Shown: positions 12,801-27,800 of the stretch, piece after piece
Layout of the letters: the number at the start of each line of letters is the position of its first letter
Position numbering within the stretch: the first letter of the stretch is position 1
From: Liolophura sinensis
Lineage: Eukaryota; Mollusca; Polyplacophora; Chitonida; Chitonidae
DNA: 64,000 nt
Assembly (NCBI RefSeq): GCF_032854445.1
Contig: NC_088303.1
Span: 18,171,501 to 18,235,500, forward strand
Reading direction: 5' to 3'
The notes under the pieces: model-generated
Seen by the model: only the letters and a program-made list of their open reading frames with translations
The model's database searches: none
Told to the model about the DNA's origin: nothing
Translations under genes and position numbers: made by a program

Positions 12801-15800
12801 TAAGTATTTCATGAGAACAGGCTGGTAGACTGCCAACAGTGATACCTGCCTTTTTAACAGTACTGTATACTCTCATCATGTTTAAATATACATGTACTTG
12901 TATACATTTACCTGGTTTTTGTTTAATACCATACTCAAGTGCATGAGTGCATGCATGCTCAGGATAAACCACCAACCATTGGCAAGCTGTTGACAAACTT
13001 TATCATGTAGAGACTTGCATGCCATATGAGTAGAAGACAACTGGCCATTACCTCACGGCCATCTACTGTCATCATGACCCCACAAACAATGAGAATAGAC
13101 AAATTCCCCTTCTACAACAGGGACTGAACCCATGCCTTGAACGCCACTTAGCTGTGGTTGTGAACATACCATGTCCAACTACATGTATTTAGTACTGATT
13201 TGTTTGGTGTCAGTTTGTTTATCATTGATGTCTTTGTCATGAGCCACTCTTACAGTAAAGACCCGAATCTGTACATCTATATTTTACAGTAAAAAATAGA
13301 TTTTACCATAAAGACTCTATCTATTTAATACATTTACGCCTACACAATTTTACAACATGCACAGATGACTGGAATATTTAAATCAATTCAACATCAACAA
13401 GACACGCAATGGAAAAAAATGTATGCAGTTACATGCATAGAATGCATTTTTCAGCTGAGCCTATAGAAGAGGGAAGGGGACAAGGTAAGCCCTTAATTCT
13501 ACTAAACTTTGTTTAGAGATGTTTGGAACAACAATTCACATGACAGGCATTCTGTGCAAGGGAGACAACTGCGTTTACATAGCGCAGCTACATGTTGTTC
13601 ATTCCAATCATTTCAAGCATTGAACTGGCAATAATTACTGCAGTCTAACCTGATAATGTTTTCCTACAAACTTAAGTCTTGATAGATATAAACCTGCTTT
13701 GTGCAATACAGGAACAGAATTCCCTACTAATAAACATTTTTGTATACACACTATACTATACAGAGCATAAAACAATCCTATAATGAGGCCATAAAAATTT
13801 ATCACACATGAGATTTCAAAGAAAAAACAATAACAGGCATAAATAAATAAAACTTTCATTACTCATTTTATAAAAGAAAAAGTTGTAGAACAGAAATATG
13901 ATATGATCACAAAGGAACGAGGATTTGATGATTTTGTTTAAATCTGCAAGACCTTCCCACAGTACATGATCACCGAGTAGTTATATTGATAGAGAAATTC
14001 ATAGGGGATATTGCACAGTGAAGGTTGAATTCAACATTCACTGAGCAATATTCTTTTTATTATTTATATCCTGAAATTTTCTCTACTTGTATATAAATGC
14101 GTATCAGTTTATTTGTCGCATCCGTAAAAAAAAAAAAAGCAATGTGCCATCTTCGTCGTATTTCTGATTCTAATCATACGCTCTGCAATTTCGTTCACGT
14201 CCGCGCTCAGAAATCCTTTTTACAGTTTTAAACGCTGTCTGTAAGTAATTATACATTCTACAAAGGTACTTAATGCTAATGCAATATAGGTCTTTACATA
14301 AATTCAGCACATGAAGAATTTCTACCTCTTTTTTGGCGAACTATATATAGCGCGGAAGTGCACGGCCTTGTGATGTGGTCCATGAAGATCAAGGTCTAAT
14401 GCAGTGTAATAGCAAAATGTAATAACAAAAGTGATATCTAACTACTGAAGATATTTCATCAGTGAAGGAAATACTGGGGTTTCATTGATGTATAAATAAT
14501 AAAATCTCCATCCCTATCAATGAACACATACATGTATTTTCAAAGAATTCGCCCAGTTTCTTCCATTTCCATTTCTGAATGATATAACCATGGCTGCTGA
14601 TGAGGAAATGAATGGTTAAATAGCTGTCTTTATTACACTGTGGCAAACAGGAGATTGAAAACACCTGATTAAAACGAAGCTTCTGTGTTGTGGAAAATCT
14701 TTAGCAAATAAGAAATTCCTATCCAGTAAAGAATTCCCTATCCAGTACTCAGAAAAACTAGTCCCTTCAAAATGCAATCAAATTTCAGGAGCCCTTAACT
14801 CAGAACTTGTTCATCTGTGACAGGTAGATGTGGCTATCAAGGGAACTATCAGCTGAGATCAAAGGGTAGCACACCGCAGTTGCCAATTAGACCTACCTTA
14901 TACACATAACAGTCGAAACACACTGGACCATTTCAGATTTCAAGTGAACAATCCAATGTATGAGATTAACTTAAGATTAATGGTTTGCCCAGATATACAA
15001 GGATTTAATACCTAACAGCGCTGGCAGATTTATAGCACTTTCAAACTACTGTAAATTCCCATGAATCAAAGTGAATCAATGGCCTAATTAAGAAAGTAGC
15101 ATTGCAGAGTATGAATGAACCTTTGGTGTAAGTATGGCAAAATTGACAAAATTCTACCAAATTTTATCTAAGGTGGCAAAGAAATATGTCATAGGTGAAC
15201 TAAATTACTGAATACTAGAAGACGGCTTTAAAAAAACAAACCATACACTGACTGTTAGCAGATATTCAACTCTCACGCAGTGAGGTAAAAAGATGTAGAT
15301 ATAATAATACAGGGATACAAAATGGGTGCTGGCTGGCTGACAGTGGAGTGAAGAGGTCCTGGATTGAGGCTAACTGTCACATACATGTGTCAGTGCAGAG
15401 GGAATGAATCTGCATTTAACAGTCTATCAAAACTTCATCTTTAGCATACGCTTGTCTTTCCCACACTGTAGCTAATCAATGATGATTTGGGTTGAACAAG
15501 CAAAACTTTAAAATGACAGATCCCTAATATATTATTCCACACTTGTCTCTATAAGTTGAACTATACTAGTTTGCAAAACATGTATCTACCATTTCTTAAC
15601 TCTACCCCCACTTACTGTGGAACTCTACCACCACATACTGACTGAGGAACTCTAACCACATACTGACTGAGGAACTCTACCACCACATACTGAGGAACTC
15701 TACCACCACATACTGAGGAACTCTAACCACATACTGACTGAGGAACTCTACCACCACATACTGAGGAACTCTACCACCACATACTGAGGAACTCTAACCA

Positions 15801-18800
15801 AATACTGACTGAGGAACTCTACCACCACATACTGAAAAACGCTACCACCACATACTGAGGAACTCTACCACCACATACTGAGGAACGCTACCACCACATA
15901 CTGAGGAACTCGCCCTGTAATCACCTTCCTACACTCTTCCCATGGACTACACCACGAACTCGCCAAAACACACACAGTACCAAAATATCCATGTATCATA
16001 TTTACTCAGAAGCTCAAGGAAAAGCTAGCAGTTCATCATTTGTTTCTCTTTACCACTACATTTTTTTTTTTCATTTTTATTTTTACATTATTTTGTTTCC
16101 CTTTCCTCATTTGTTCCCTTTACAAGTACATCTTTTTTAGTTACTTGTTTTTCTTGGCCTATAATATTCTGGGTCATTGTGATACAGTTTTATCTGGCCA
16201 ATGCACTCTAGTCTCTCTCTGTTGTTAGCATGTAGACAGCAGAGTTCACACACTCTGGTCTGGTCGCTAATTTTCTCCAGCCTGTATCTGGCCTACACTC
16301 TAGTCTCTCTCCAACCAGCCTGTTGACAGCACAGTTTACATGGTCTGGTAAGGGGTAAATCTCTTCAGCCTGTTTGCCTCTGCTGATACTATCAGCACAG
16401 TTCACAGTTGTTTTACACACATCACTTACAGATGCCTTTTTTTCAGCTTAATTTCCTCAACATGTCATACCATAGCACACAGGGCTATCTTTTGAGTATT
16501 ATACTGTGAAAATGTTTAGGCCAGATTCCCAACAAGTGCTTCTCTATGCCTTTATGTGTACATGTTTGTCAACACTACATCTGGGTAATGGGGACAACAA
16601 GAAGCATCACACTTCAGGATCTATTTGATTCAACTGATGATGGTTTAAATACGTCTCAATCACTTAAGGGCACAATGCCTAGCCATAGCATCGTTTGTTT
16701 GCTTACATAGCACCTAGTTCAGCTTTCATCCAGGGATGAGAGACATTGGGATAAAAAAGAGGAAACTGTACATTGTACTCATAATTTTGACATTTTTAGC
16801 ATTTCTGAAAATCAATTCTGAACATTTTTTGGAATAGATAAAGAGGAATACCTCCAAAAAGAGGACAAATCTCATGCCTGTTCAACTCTTCTTCATTCAG
16901 TCATGCCATGAGGGTGTTTGCTAGACTGGTGTAAGTACAATACATTTTGAGCGCTGCCTCACTGGAGGACAATACTGCAGGTACCAGGCGTGATGCCCTG
17001 TCCGTGCAAAGTCTACTGACAACTGATCAACAAGCACATGTACCTGGGTCCATATAATTATCAAATGTGTTAAGACATATGTCAAACATATTCAAACACA
17101 GCTACAATTAAAATGTTTTACTCCAAGACATAAAATCTGTACACACATCCTTCACTGCAGAATCATGTAGCAGCCACAATTTGAGTTCATTCCTGTTCTC
17201 AGTTTGGTTTTTCAAACACTTGCAAACGGTGACTTAATTCATAAGTTGCTTAATAAATATGAGCCTTGGTCTACCCTCTAATACTGGATAGTCAAGAAAG
17301 TAGAACTAAGATTACCAGTATTAAAAGGTTACACATGACCAAAAGCAGGGTTGAACCCCCTAGAGTCTCCCATTAACATGGCAATGTTTATTCATTGTTT
17401 ATCATTGGTGTTCTTGGTAATATAAGCATGCACATAACCTGTTCAGCAGCCAGGTGTACTACAGGCACGCCCAATCAACTCACCTGGGTATTGTACAGTA
17501 ATACATGACCAGCCGTGCCAGTTCTGTGCTTGCCACCTGCTGATTGGTCCATAACGAACTGGAGGTAAACATGTAAACAACCATCCTGCCATCCACATCC
17601 TTACATCCTGCAAAACACAGAGAGAAAAATATCATACAATAAAAGTGGCTATTATACGCTTGTTTATTTATTTGTTTATTTTATCATTGTTAACACCATA
17701 CTCAAGAATTTTTCACTTGGCAGTCACTTTTATGGATATATTTTATACTCTCCCTTACCATTTCAATATTTTAATAACTAATTGGATTGTTGACACCTAA
17801 AATGTAACAGCCTTAACAAACAGACCTTGAACAACAAACTCATTTTCTTTTTCATCTAAACTGTCTCAGGAATCTTACAGTATTTGAGGCTATGCATTTA
17901 ACAAAAATGACATGCGTCTCTTGAAACAATGCATCTACATAAAAGTATCCTAGCTGGCACACATTGGACAATAAAGAACATGAAACATTTGTGGATTTCA
18001 CAAAGATGTCATGAAGCAAAGTTTCTCACAGATTTCAGAACCCTTCTTGCACATGTACTTGCTAGTCAGCTGTCAGTGCATGTGTTATGTGAATTTTCAG
18101 TCTCTCAACTCCCCAGACAGATAACAGACCACATCCCCCAGTCCCCCTCCAGGACACTCCAGATTTCTCCCACAGTTAGCAACTGTCTGTCTTGCAGTGG
18201 ACAGGACCATGTGGTGTGGATTAACAGACCCAGGGGAGACCCTTGGAAGGGGCATCTTGAGCTGTCAATAAGCCTTTGATAGTCTGTGGGTAAACTTTCC
18301 TACTGGTGAGTGCCCTGGCCTCCAGTATGTCAACCAATCTCAACGAAGTGACTAGAATTCCATCAAATAACAAAGAAAGGTCAAATATTTAATGAAACTG
18401 ATTTTTCTTTGAAAAAGAGGATGGCAAAGTTTTGTTTGGTTGATTATCTTTGCTTAATATTTAGAAATGTGTGCTTAATTTTATTAAATAATATTCTTGA
18501 AACCTAAAAGTAAAAACAATAATATCTGTGAATTGTTTGCAGTTTTGGGACATTATGTTCTCAAAATGAACACAAAACTACATGGAATCAACCAAATTAT
18601 TGCCACAAAATGATCTGACCATGTGTACATGTCACTTTGGATTACACTGTTTTCTTTCTACATCTATTTATATCTGTTATGAACAGAAAAATAAACAACT
18701 GGTCAGCAGCAGAGTCATCATTACTGTGGGACAAATACACAACAGGGTAATTGCAGCAGAGTGGAATCTGGTATTGACAGACAACACAGCCCCATGCAGT

Positions 18801-21800
18801 GTGTTGTGTTTGCAGTTGTAAACAGAGTATGGAATGACCAGTCCCTGATGAGGGATGGTTAAGTCGTCAAGAGTCTGTTATCTCCCAGATGGCACAGCTC
18901 TCACTCACAGATTACATGCTCAGTTGGGGAAGAGCAGGACATTTGGTCAGATTGAGATTTAACAAGGCTGGAGACAGGGCCTCACCCTGTCTCACACCAA
19001 CTTCTGTTTGAAGGGATTCTGGAGGGTCAAGAATTTCAATCAAACACCTATAAATTATGGCTTATCTGTACACCCCATCTGATATGGGCAGAAAAAGCCA
19101 GTGGCTACTAGATGTGTCTCCTCAATGCAGCAGATAAGGGTGACCACTTATGAGCTGTTAAAGGCACAATGTCCCCCAGGGCAAAGACCCCACAGTACTA
19201 TACTAGAGCCAGAGTAGGGATGAACAGGGGACTGACCACTTCTCTCTCATCGTTCATGCAGATTCTGGACTGATAATCATGATATATGTAAATCATGGAC
19301 ACATGTGGCCTTCTGGTGATCTTAACATTAAACCTGACAAAATGATCAGGACAATACAGGGCATAAAAACAAACCTCTGGGGGGAAAACTCATAAAGTCA
19401 TGTACAACATGCATCACCTCAATACCTATATTTTTCTACCATACCTATCACAATTACGGCATTAAAACATTAAACCTGACAAAATGACAGCATTATCTAT
19501 CCGTGATATATGAACATAGGACGGCAAAAACATAAAATCAAGCTTGTCAAAGTTATAATTCTATTCATGCCATGGTTCCTTTTATTCGAATGCTACTCAC
19601 AGATATATGTATTGTACGGTTCCCTCATACTTGTTATGTTCATCCTGTCACTCACTTCTTTTTTTTTTATTTACTACATTGTATAATTATATGCAATCTG
19701 CTTACATCTGCATGCTCTACATCAAAAGCTGTTTTAACCAACTTGAATACGATTTAGTTGAACAAAAGCAAAGCAGATGTAGTTCTTTAATTGTTATGGC
19801 ATTTTAAACATGCATGCTTATTATAAAGTCTAAATTCGGACGGTGCAGTCTTTAATATATATATGTGTGCTGACACATGTCAACCATATACTGTGGTAGA
19901 TCTGTACATAACCATGCATGTGAGAGTGGTTTCAATGTGCAGGGAGAGGTTCTGATAAGCTGGTTGTAAAGGACAGGGGTGACAAGTAGAATGTGGGGTG
20001 AGGAAGGGTATGAGGCTGGCATTCACGCCCCTCAAGATAACAATACCCCCCTGCACTAGCCCCCCCTCCCCCCCGAACCTACATGACAGAACAGCATACA
20101 ATATTCAGGTGCAGTGAATATGTACATGTATATGACAGCAATATCTGAAACTATGACTGCTTTGCTATTATTCTATCACCCCAATTTCATATCGCCGTCA
20201 CAGACTGTTATGCTGGAAAATGTATTCTTTCATGTCCACAGGTACAGGTGTATGTGATATGCATTGTAAGCTTGAAATATTTATTTTATTAACGGTATAT
20301 TGTGTACTACAGTACATTTTATAAGTCTGTGAAAAATCGATATAAATTTGGAAAAAACTGATTCAAAGACAAGAACAATTGATTAAGTAGTTTCTTTGGT
20401 TGAGACTTGTTCTATAATTTAGGCCAAATATGAAATCTACAAAAAATTGGGTTCAATTTAGAGGTACAGTAATATTTCTTCTTACTTGAAAGCTATTTAC
20501 AGTTTAGCAACCAGTGCCGTCTGCAAACAACAGAGCAACACAACTTTTCAAAGATTCTGTCCCTAAACTTTTATCAGTACATCCCTGTTCTATTTCTAGT
20601 GTTTCTTTAAAAGAAAAGAACACATTCATATGAACTATAACTTAAATGAGCAATGCAAACTGTGTGGAATTCTATTTTTTTTTTTAATTTTTTTAAAGTT
20701 TTCGTATGAGAGAAACAACGGTTTTAAACATCGGTATTTTCTTCAAAACCCAGCGATTCGAGACACGTGCTTTTCCAGTTTCAGTTAAATATGTATGTAT
20801 ATCGTGATAATCATGGATTTTAAGGTCTGAGAAAGTCAACTCTAAAAAGGATGAGTTTGGGATGTACTAGAGGGCCACATCATACCTACATGCGTGGCTG
20901 TTGTTTGCCAATCTGTGTCTGGAATGCCATGTTCTGAAGACCTACTGGGCAAAACTAAGTACAATGACGTATGTAATCTGTTCAAATGGCGGCATAAAGG
21001 ACACCTCTAAGCCTTTGATGTTTGACTATTAAATACTTAAATAACAAGAAACTTTAGATGTTTTATTTATCTTTAAAGTATAGCTCTTTCATTTAAGCTA
21101 TATGTTGTATAAATGTGTGCTTTTCTTTTAAGACAACCCCAGGTAATCCCAAAATCCCATTTCAGCATGCCCAGTAACCATAGCAACAACATGTCCACTT
21201 CTGCCCTGAAAATTTTTCTGTTTAACTTATGAGTAGGAAGCTCATATCCTTAACTGACATTAATCAATAAAACCCAAATGTTTCATGAACCATTTAATTG
21301 TTTAATTTGAATTTTAGCCTAAAGCCTAAAATCCACTTCTTTCCTCCACCCACAAGACATCACCCTAGAGTAATGTTTACCCATTAACACAGGCACCTTT
21401 TCCTCATAAAGCACCTGCTGTCTGTCCATTTGAGCCGCCTGACCACTGATACCCACCCCATTCTACAGAGACTCTAACATACACACACACCCTGCTATCT
21501 CATCAACACTGGGATAATATTTATCCAGATATAAACAGCTCCATCAAAACACAGTGCATGAAGGGTTATTCATCAATATTTGGGTCAGTTTCAAGGAAGG
21601 AATATTGTGGTTCGTGTCAGATTGTGTTTTTTTTTTTGGTCTCAGACAGGGCAGAGTTTTACATGTTGAGATGCAAATTCCAGGTTTCTTGTGAAAAAGC
21701 TACTAATGAAACATTTCCTCCGTCTTAATCATAGCCAAATTTGTGTACAGCAGTTTTTGCTGATGAAGAGTCATAAATGAATGATGTAAAGTTTTATCAA

Positions 21801-24800
21801 TTAAACTATAAATGTTCTTAAAAAATGATGCACTGATCTGCATGAAAAATACCACTTTTCAAATCATATGCATTTGATTCTGAATCTTGTTTATATGTCA
21901 AACTGAAATACTGGCAATACTCACAACATGTATATTTGTATGCACACCACAAAAAATCTCAAAGTGAAACATTAACCCAAAAGAATTCATCTTAAATATT
22001 TAGGCAATCTCATTCCAATACACTGCATCTTTAATTATCATATTTTCACATACATGTAGCTGGCCACTTTAATTGAAACTGTGATGACTGCTACACTGAT
22101 ACATGTATGGTAATATAAACAGACAAAGCATCTTCGTTATTCACTATCAGCCCTGCTTGGGCTCTTCGTATTTATATATCATACTAGCTTTTTTATTCCT
22201 GTATAATGTGGACATTACCATATGTGTTACACCGCATACAATGTAACCTAGTTGATATTCACAGGCATGCGCCTGCTACTTGTGTCAATCTCATGTAACT
22301 ATATATATATACATGTATCTGCCCAGTTAAGCCACCTTGGATGTTAACCACAAACCAGCGGGTTAACCATGTGGCATCTCACTCAGAAGCTGTAGCTGTG
22401 ATGTGGTCACAAACTTTGCCGCCACTCTCTCATCAAAAATTTGCACTAGGTATACACGATTTACACATTTACAATCATTCAGATTTACACATGTACAATC
22501 ACTCAGATTTACACATGTACAATCATTCAGATTTACACATGTACAATCATTCAGATTGCCGTGACATGACTTTACACAAGATAGCCTGTGATAAAGCTAG
22601 GGTATCAAATACTTTTCACAGAAAAATAAAAATTTGGCACTTGTAAGGATCGCCAAATTGTTATAGTTTCAAGTTGAAATCGGGATATTTTGTTCAAGGA
22701 AAAATTCGTGCAAGCATGAAATTTAATATGCACTTGGTCATGCATTTGTTCATGCTGAGGCATATGGCTGAGGCTGAAGTCATTACAGACACCAATTCAC
22801 TTAAGAACTTAAAACTACAACCAGGCTTTGATACAATGAAACATATGAGACTAAGTCAGCCACTGTGAATGTACAAAAAAGAACACTAAATTAAAAGTTC
22901 ACCAAGGTGCATAAAGCAAAAAGAAAAAAAGAAAGAAAAAAGCCTAGTAAAATCCATTAGTGTAAAACATACACAGCAGTGGTGAATTTGTAACTTAAAA
23001 TGACCACAGAGTTTCTGATTTGTTGAAGAATGTGATTGTTGCTGGCCTTATCAGCAGGAAGCTGGTTAAAGGTGGGCTCTAATTACCCCCTCAGCTTTAT
23101 CTACCTGAAAGGTATCCTGTGGCACAGGCAAAGATAAACACCAATGTCAACAAAACCTTTTTGTGTAGAGAGCGAAGCTCCACAGCAGGGAAAAAACCAT
23201 CTGGTCAACAGATGAAAACCTCTGCCAATCTCTACAGAGGCTTTGGGTACAATGAAAACCAGAATCTGAAAACTGTCACTCCAAGCAACAATGGGTCAGC
23301 GAAAGGTTAGAAATGCCATTGTCTTTCTATAAATAGATCACATCCACAAATTGTCGAAACAACCAAGAAGAATAAGATGTGTGCTCGGTCCAATGATAAT
23401 GTTCATCAATGAAAGACAAAGAAAAGCTTTGATGCCTTTTTCCACCCAGCTTACCATGAAATCTGTGTAATAACAGATATGCAGATAATGAAAAGGGGAC
23501 ACCCTGCTCACAATGTTCTTGGGGTCTTGGTGGCATGTATTTGGGTTTACATGGAGTTTGCTGGAAAGTATGCCAGTAACTTGCCAATAGACAATGGTTT
23601 ACTCCAGACACTCTGGTTAATTACACCCATGAAAGTGGCCATGCTTGCATAAGTGAAACCTTCTTGGGTATGCAATGAATGAAACTTTATGAAATGTGCA
23701 AACTCTATCTATTGCCTGTTGCCTGCTGGCAAAGGCTATACCACATAATAGCACAGGTCAACCAAAGATGAAAGGTTACAGATGAATGAAGCCTGAACTC
23801 CAGCCACTGCTGATTGGCCCATTCATATAAAGGTAGTTATAAATATAATGACCTTTCTGAGCTTCCATAGACTTGCTGACCACACATGATGCATAAGCCC
23901 TCCATTTAGATGTCCATCATATAAATATCAGCACACCCAGCTCCTCTGCTAGACAAAAGTAATTCATTAATAATTCATTTACAGATACACACCCAAAAAA
24001 ACTGACACCAGAACAGTGACCAGCGTGTATACTGGTACATTCCTGAACATGCACAAACAGGCTTTTGTTTGTTTACGTGGTGGATGCTAAGTCTGTCAGC
24101 TATATCACGGGTAATCATAATCACATGACAATAAAACCAAAAGGATAATTCATAGTGAGTCACCGAGTTAGAACACACACTTTCACATTTTGTTTACAAC
24201 AGAATATTTTGTACAGTATGTATGACCGCTATCTGTGGAAAACTGATTTGAATTTGAAAGAAACTGATTCGAAGACAAGAAGGAATTGATTAAGGAAAGT
24301 AATCTTCTCTTAGCTGCCATGGGTTAGACATGCATACACTGTAGGCATGCCACCAGTTCAGTCCATGATCCATGCTCAGTGGTTTATAATTTAGGCCAAA
24401 TAAGAAACCTCCATTGTGTTAAATTTAGAGCCAGTACAATAATCTTTTTTTTTCTTCTTACAAAATTTATTTTATAAAAGCTATTTTATGAGTTTCAGGA
24501 ACACCAGCCCTGTCTGTAAACAACAGCGCAATAAACCTTTTCAAGGTTTAATTCTGTCCAAAAACTTTTATCAGTACATCACACTTCTATTTCTAGTTTT
24601 TGTTTAAGATAACCCCAGATAAATCCCACAATCCCACTTCAGTATGCCCAGTAACCATGGCAACAACATGTCCACCTCTGCCCTGAAACTTTTCTGTTCA
24701 ACATACATGTACAAAGGTGTAACCTCTCCACACACATTATCAGCTTCATTCCTGAGCTTAGTAGCTTTGATAACCTTTGAGTCACATCTGAACTACAAAT

Positions 24801-27800
24801 AGGTGGGATCCTCCATCTCAAAACCACAAGTTTCTAGATCAAATTTCAGATAAACTTAAGCGAGCATTTCTTTTTCTTGGGGGGTGGGGGGTAGACCAGG
24901 AAGAGGGTTACCAGCGCAGTGTGCAGTGTGTTCGTAAGAGTGGGTTCGTCTGACCCATGACATCACCTCCTGGGAGTTGGTTCTTCAATAACAACCAAAA
25001 TGGCATCCATAATCTGATGGGGGCTTGGTGCAACAACCATCTCCAGCAAAATGTACCCACACATGCAGAGATTGTGACTCATAGTGGTACTTGGTCATAG
25101 TGGTACATATAAGTGTCAAGATTAGACACCTGCTGTACCTAATAACCCTCATGGCAAAGACCAAAGATGACAACCAGGGACAAATGAATTTGATTCACTT
25201 TATTTGATTGGATTTCATTTGAAATCACACTGCTGGCAAGGCATCCCAAATGAACATCACCAGAGACTAACAAAACAGACATCTGAATACTTCCATGTGT
25301 TTCTACCAAGCTTATATTGCTGTCCCAGTTCCAGGAATTTAAACATGTGGCCCAGGAATCAATGGACAAGGGGGTGAATTCTGGACATATATGTTAAGAT
25401 GAAGCACAAATGATCTTCTGTTTCTCAAAACTAACACCTGTGAGAGAATATAATATGCAGCATGTTTTCATAATAAGCCAAGGACTCGCCGAAGTTACAA
25501 CCTCAGATACGTATCAAATGTGGAACCCTTCATGTGCTCACATGATGTATACAGACTTAAAATCGCCAAAATTAAAATTATCGTGTAACTTTCACACTAC
25601 TTGTACCCCAGAAATCACCCTTCAACTGTTTACAACAGCAACCATTTGTATCAAGACTAGTATTCATTCCTAAACTGTTTAAAACAGCAACCACTGCTAT
25701 CTACACTGGCTAGTTTTCATTCCTAAACAGTTTACAACAGGAAACATTTCGCATACATTCACCTAATTTTTACGTTCACAGCCTGCAGTCATACCCTGCC
25801 AAGACCTGGACAAACATCTCTATCATAATTCGAGTTTCTATATAAGTAATGTACTTATTATACCACTTATTCATGCAAACAATGGCTTAGACGATGTGTT
25901 TCACATGGTAAGGTCAGCTTGCCCTAGTTATGACAGTAATATAACTAAGGATATAATCCACTGAGAACCACAAATAAACTTGTTACCCTAAACATCTTAA
26001 AAATTTTACCTTAACCACAATAACCTTGTTCGCATTGCCCGGATTTGATTTCTTTTTTGCCGAGAAATAAACATAACTTTGGCCAGGAAATGTTTCAATG
26101 AAATTATTAAATGCCAATCCTGCCAAAGGCATGCCAGGACTACTAAACAGTGTAATAGAGCCGTATGACGAATGGATGATTAATGAAAGGACAGATGGAT
26201 TTTCTGAGTGTTACAGGTATGGATGTCACTAGTTGACATTTTCCACAGCCCTGAGTTTCAGGAGCGGCATACCATGCTGGCTTAGCCCTGCTGGGTAGTG
26301 GCATGCCAGTAATTAGCCAGTTCTCCCAAACATTTGAGAAACATCCCAGCCAAATCAGCATCATCACCTACAGAAGGGTACTGCCTATTCCTGGTGGCAC
26401 ACATCCAGCTCTACACATGGCAAACCAAGTTATTTCTTACATTACCATTAATGAGTTTAAGCAAACAATTCTTAAAAAATATTTTTGTCTAGTTAAAGCA
26501 AGTCTATGACACTGTTCTGTCAATGGAAATATTTTCACGTAAATTCTTTTGTTTATAGAGTTTCATACAAAAAATGTTTCATGTCAAGGTGAAGCAAATG
26601 TAAAACCCAAATGACATCAGCTCCATTTAGACACTGCTACAAGAGACTTCCATAAGGCTGTGGCTAAAAAATTCATATTTTACATCGCTGGTAAAAGGTA
26701 AACAAATTTCAAGTTTGAGCAAACTCTATTGTCTTGAACTAAGATATATCACAATAATTTTTATCAAATGCAACACTGAGGTCTAAATAACCTCCGCTAT
26801 AACACCAGCATCAAAAATTAAATACTTTATGTTGTAAGCTCCCATCAGTAATTACAACCAGAGATTGAACGACCTTTACCCTTTCATGCATGCTAATTGT
26901 AAATTTGTCTGATCAATGTTTAAAACTGCTCCAGTCTGGTTCATTAATTACACCAGGCCCTAATGTCAGAACACTGGGGTATATAAATTATTTAATGAGT
27001 TCTCATACTGAGTGCCAAAATGACACTTGAACAAATTAAGAGTATAAAATTAACCTGTTACAATGTATTACAGTAATAATAATTTACTAACAATATCAAA
27101 TATATGAAGTACATGTACAGCTCAGAGTCAAGATACAGTGACATATTAGTGAATATAACATGCATGCATGTACACAGTATATTATGTTAAAGACAGTATT
27201 GCACCTGACTTTCTAGCTTCTAAGATTACAATCAGAGATTATCAACCTTAAAACAAGTGTTTTAGTTCAACTGTATCAATGTTGTCCTTCATATCCTACA
27301 GTCTTGAAAAAAAAGACTACATTAACTTTTAGCACACAACTGATCACTGAAAACCCAAAATTTGGAATATCACCTGGATTTCAGAATAGTTCCAATAATT
27401 TCCTTTCACAAATTATCAGCCTCTTCTGTGCATGTGAAAGATTAGAAAACTTTTGTTTTACCTGTGATTTTTTTTGTTTTTGAAAGAAATCTCTAGTACA
27501 GCTTCTTTAACAAAAAATTCTTAAATACTGACAAGAATGTTTGGCATTCACCTGACCTCGATATATTTCTGCATTTTAATGTTTTCAAACAATATTGGAT
27601 TTCTTTTGAAGTGAGATACAAACAGACATCCATACGTACATATAAGCAGTGTCATTTAGGGTGCCATTTTGTCGAACTCCATTGTCCAGTGACAAATTGA
27701 AAATTGAGAGTGCGTTTAGCAAGATTGCAAAATCTGTGTGTAATGAGAGTGTGATTCATTACCAGGCAAAATGGCAATCCCTGAGTGTAGTAATGACAGT

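Larger units (their letters stand above)
10851..17483 (-). other. Intron 6-7 (6.6 kb)
   Basis: Three SINE-like copies (10.9, 11.2, 12.9 kb), the minisatellite at 15.6 kb and the 94-bp duplication at 16.2 kb. The rest (13.2-15.6 and 16.4-17.5 kb) is plain AT-rich intron. Confidence 0.8.

Noticed and set aside
17929-18279. 116-codon plus-strand frame
   Set aside because: No family resemblance and antisense within an intron next to exon 6.
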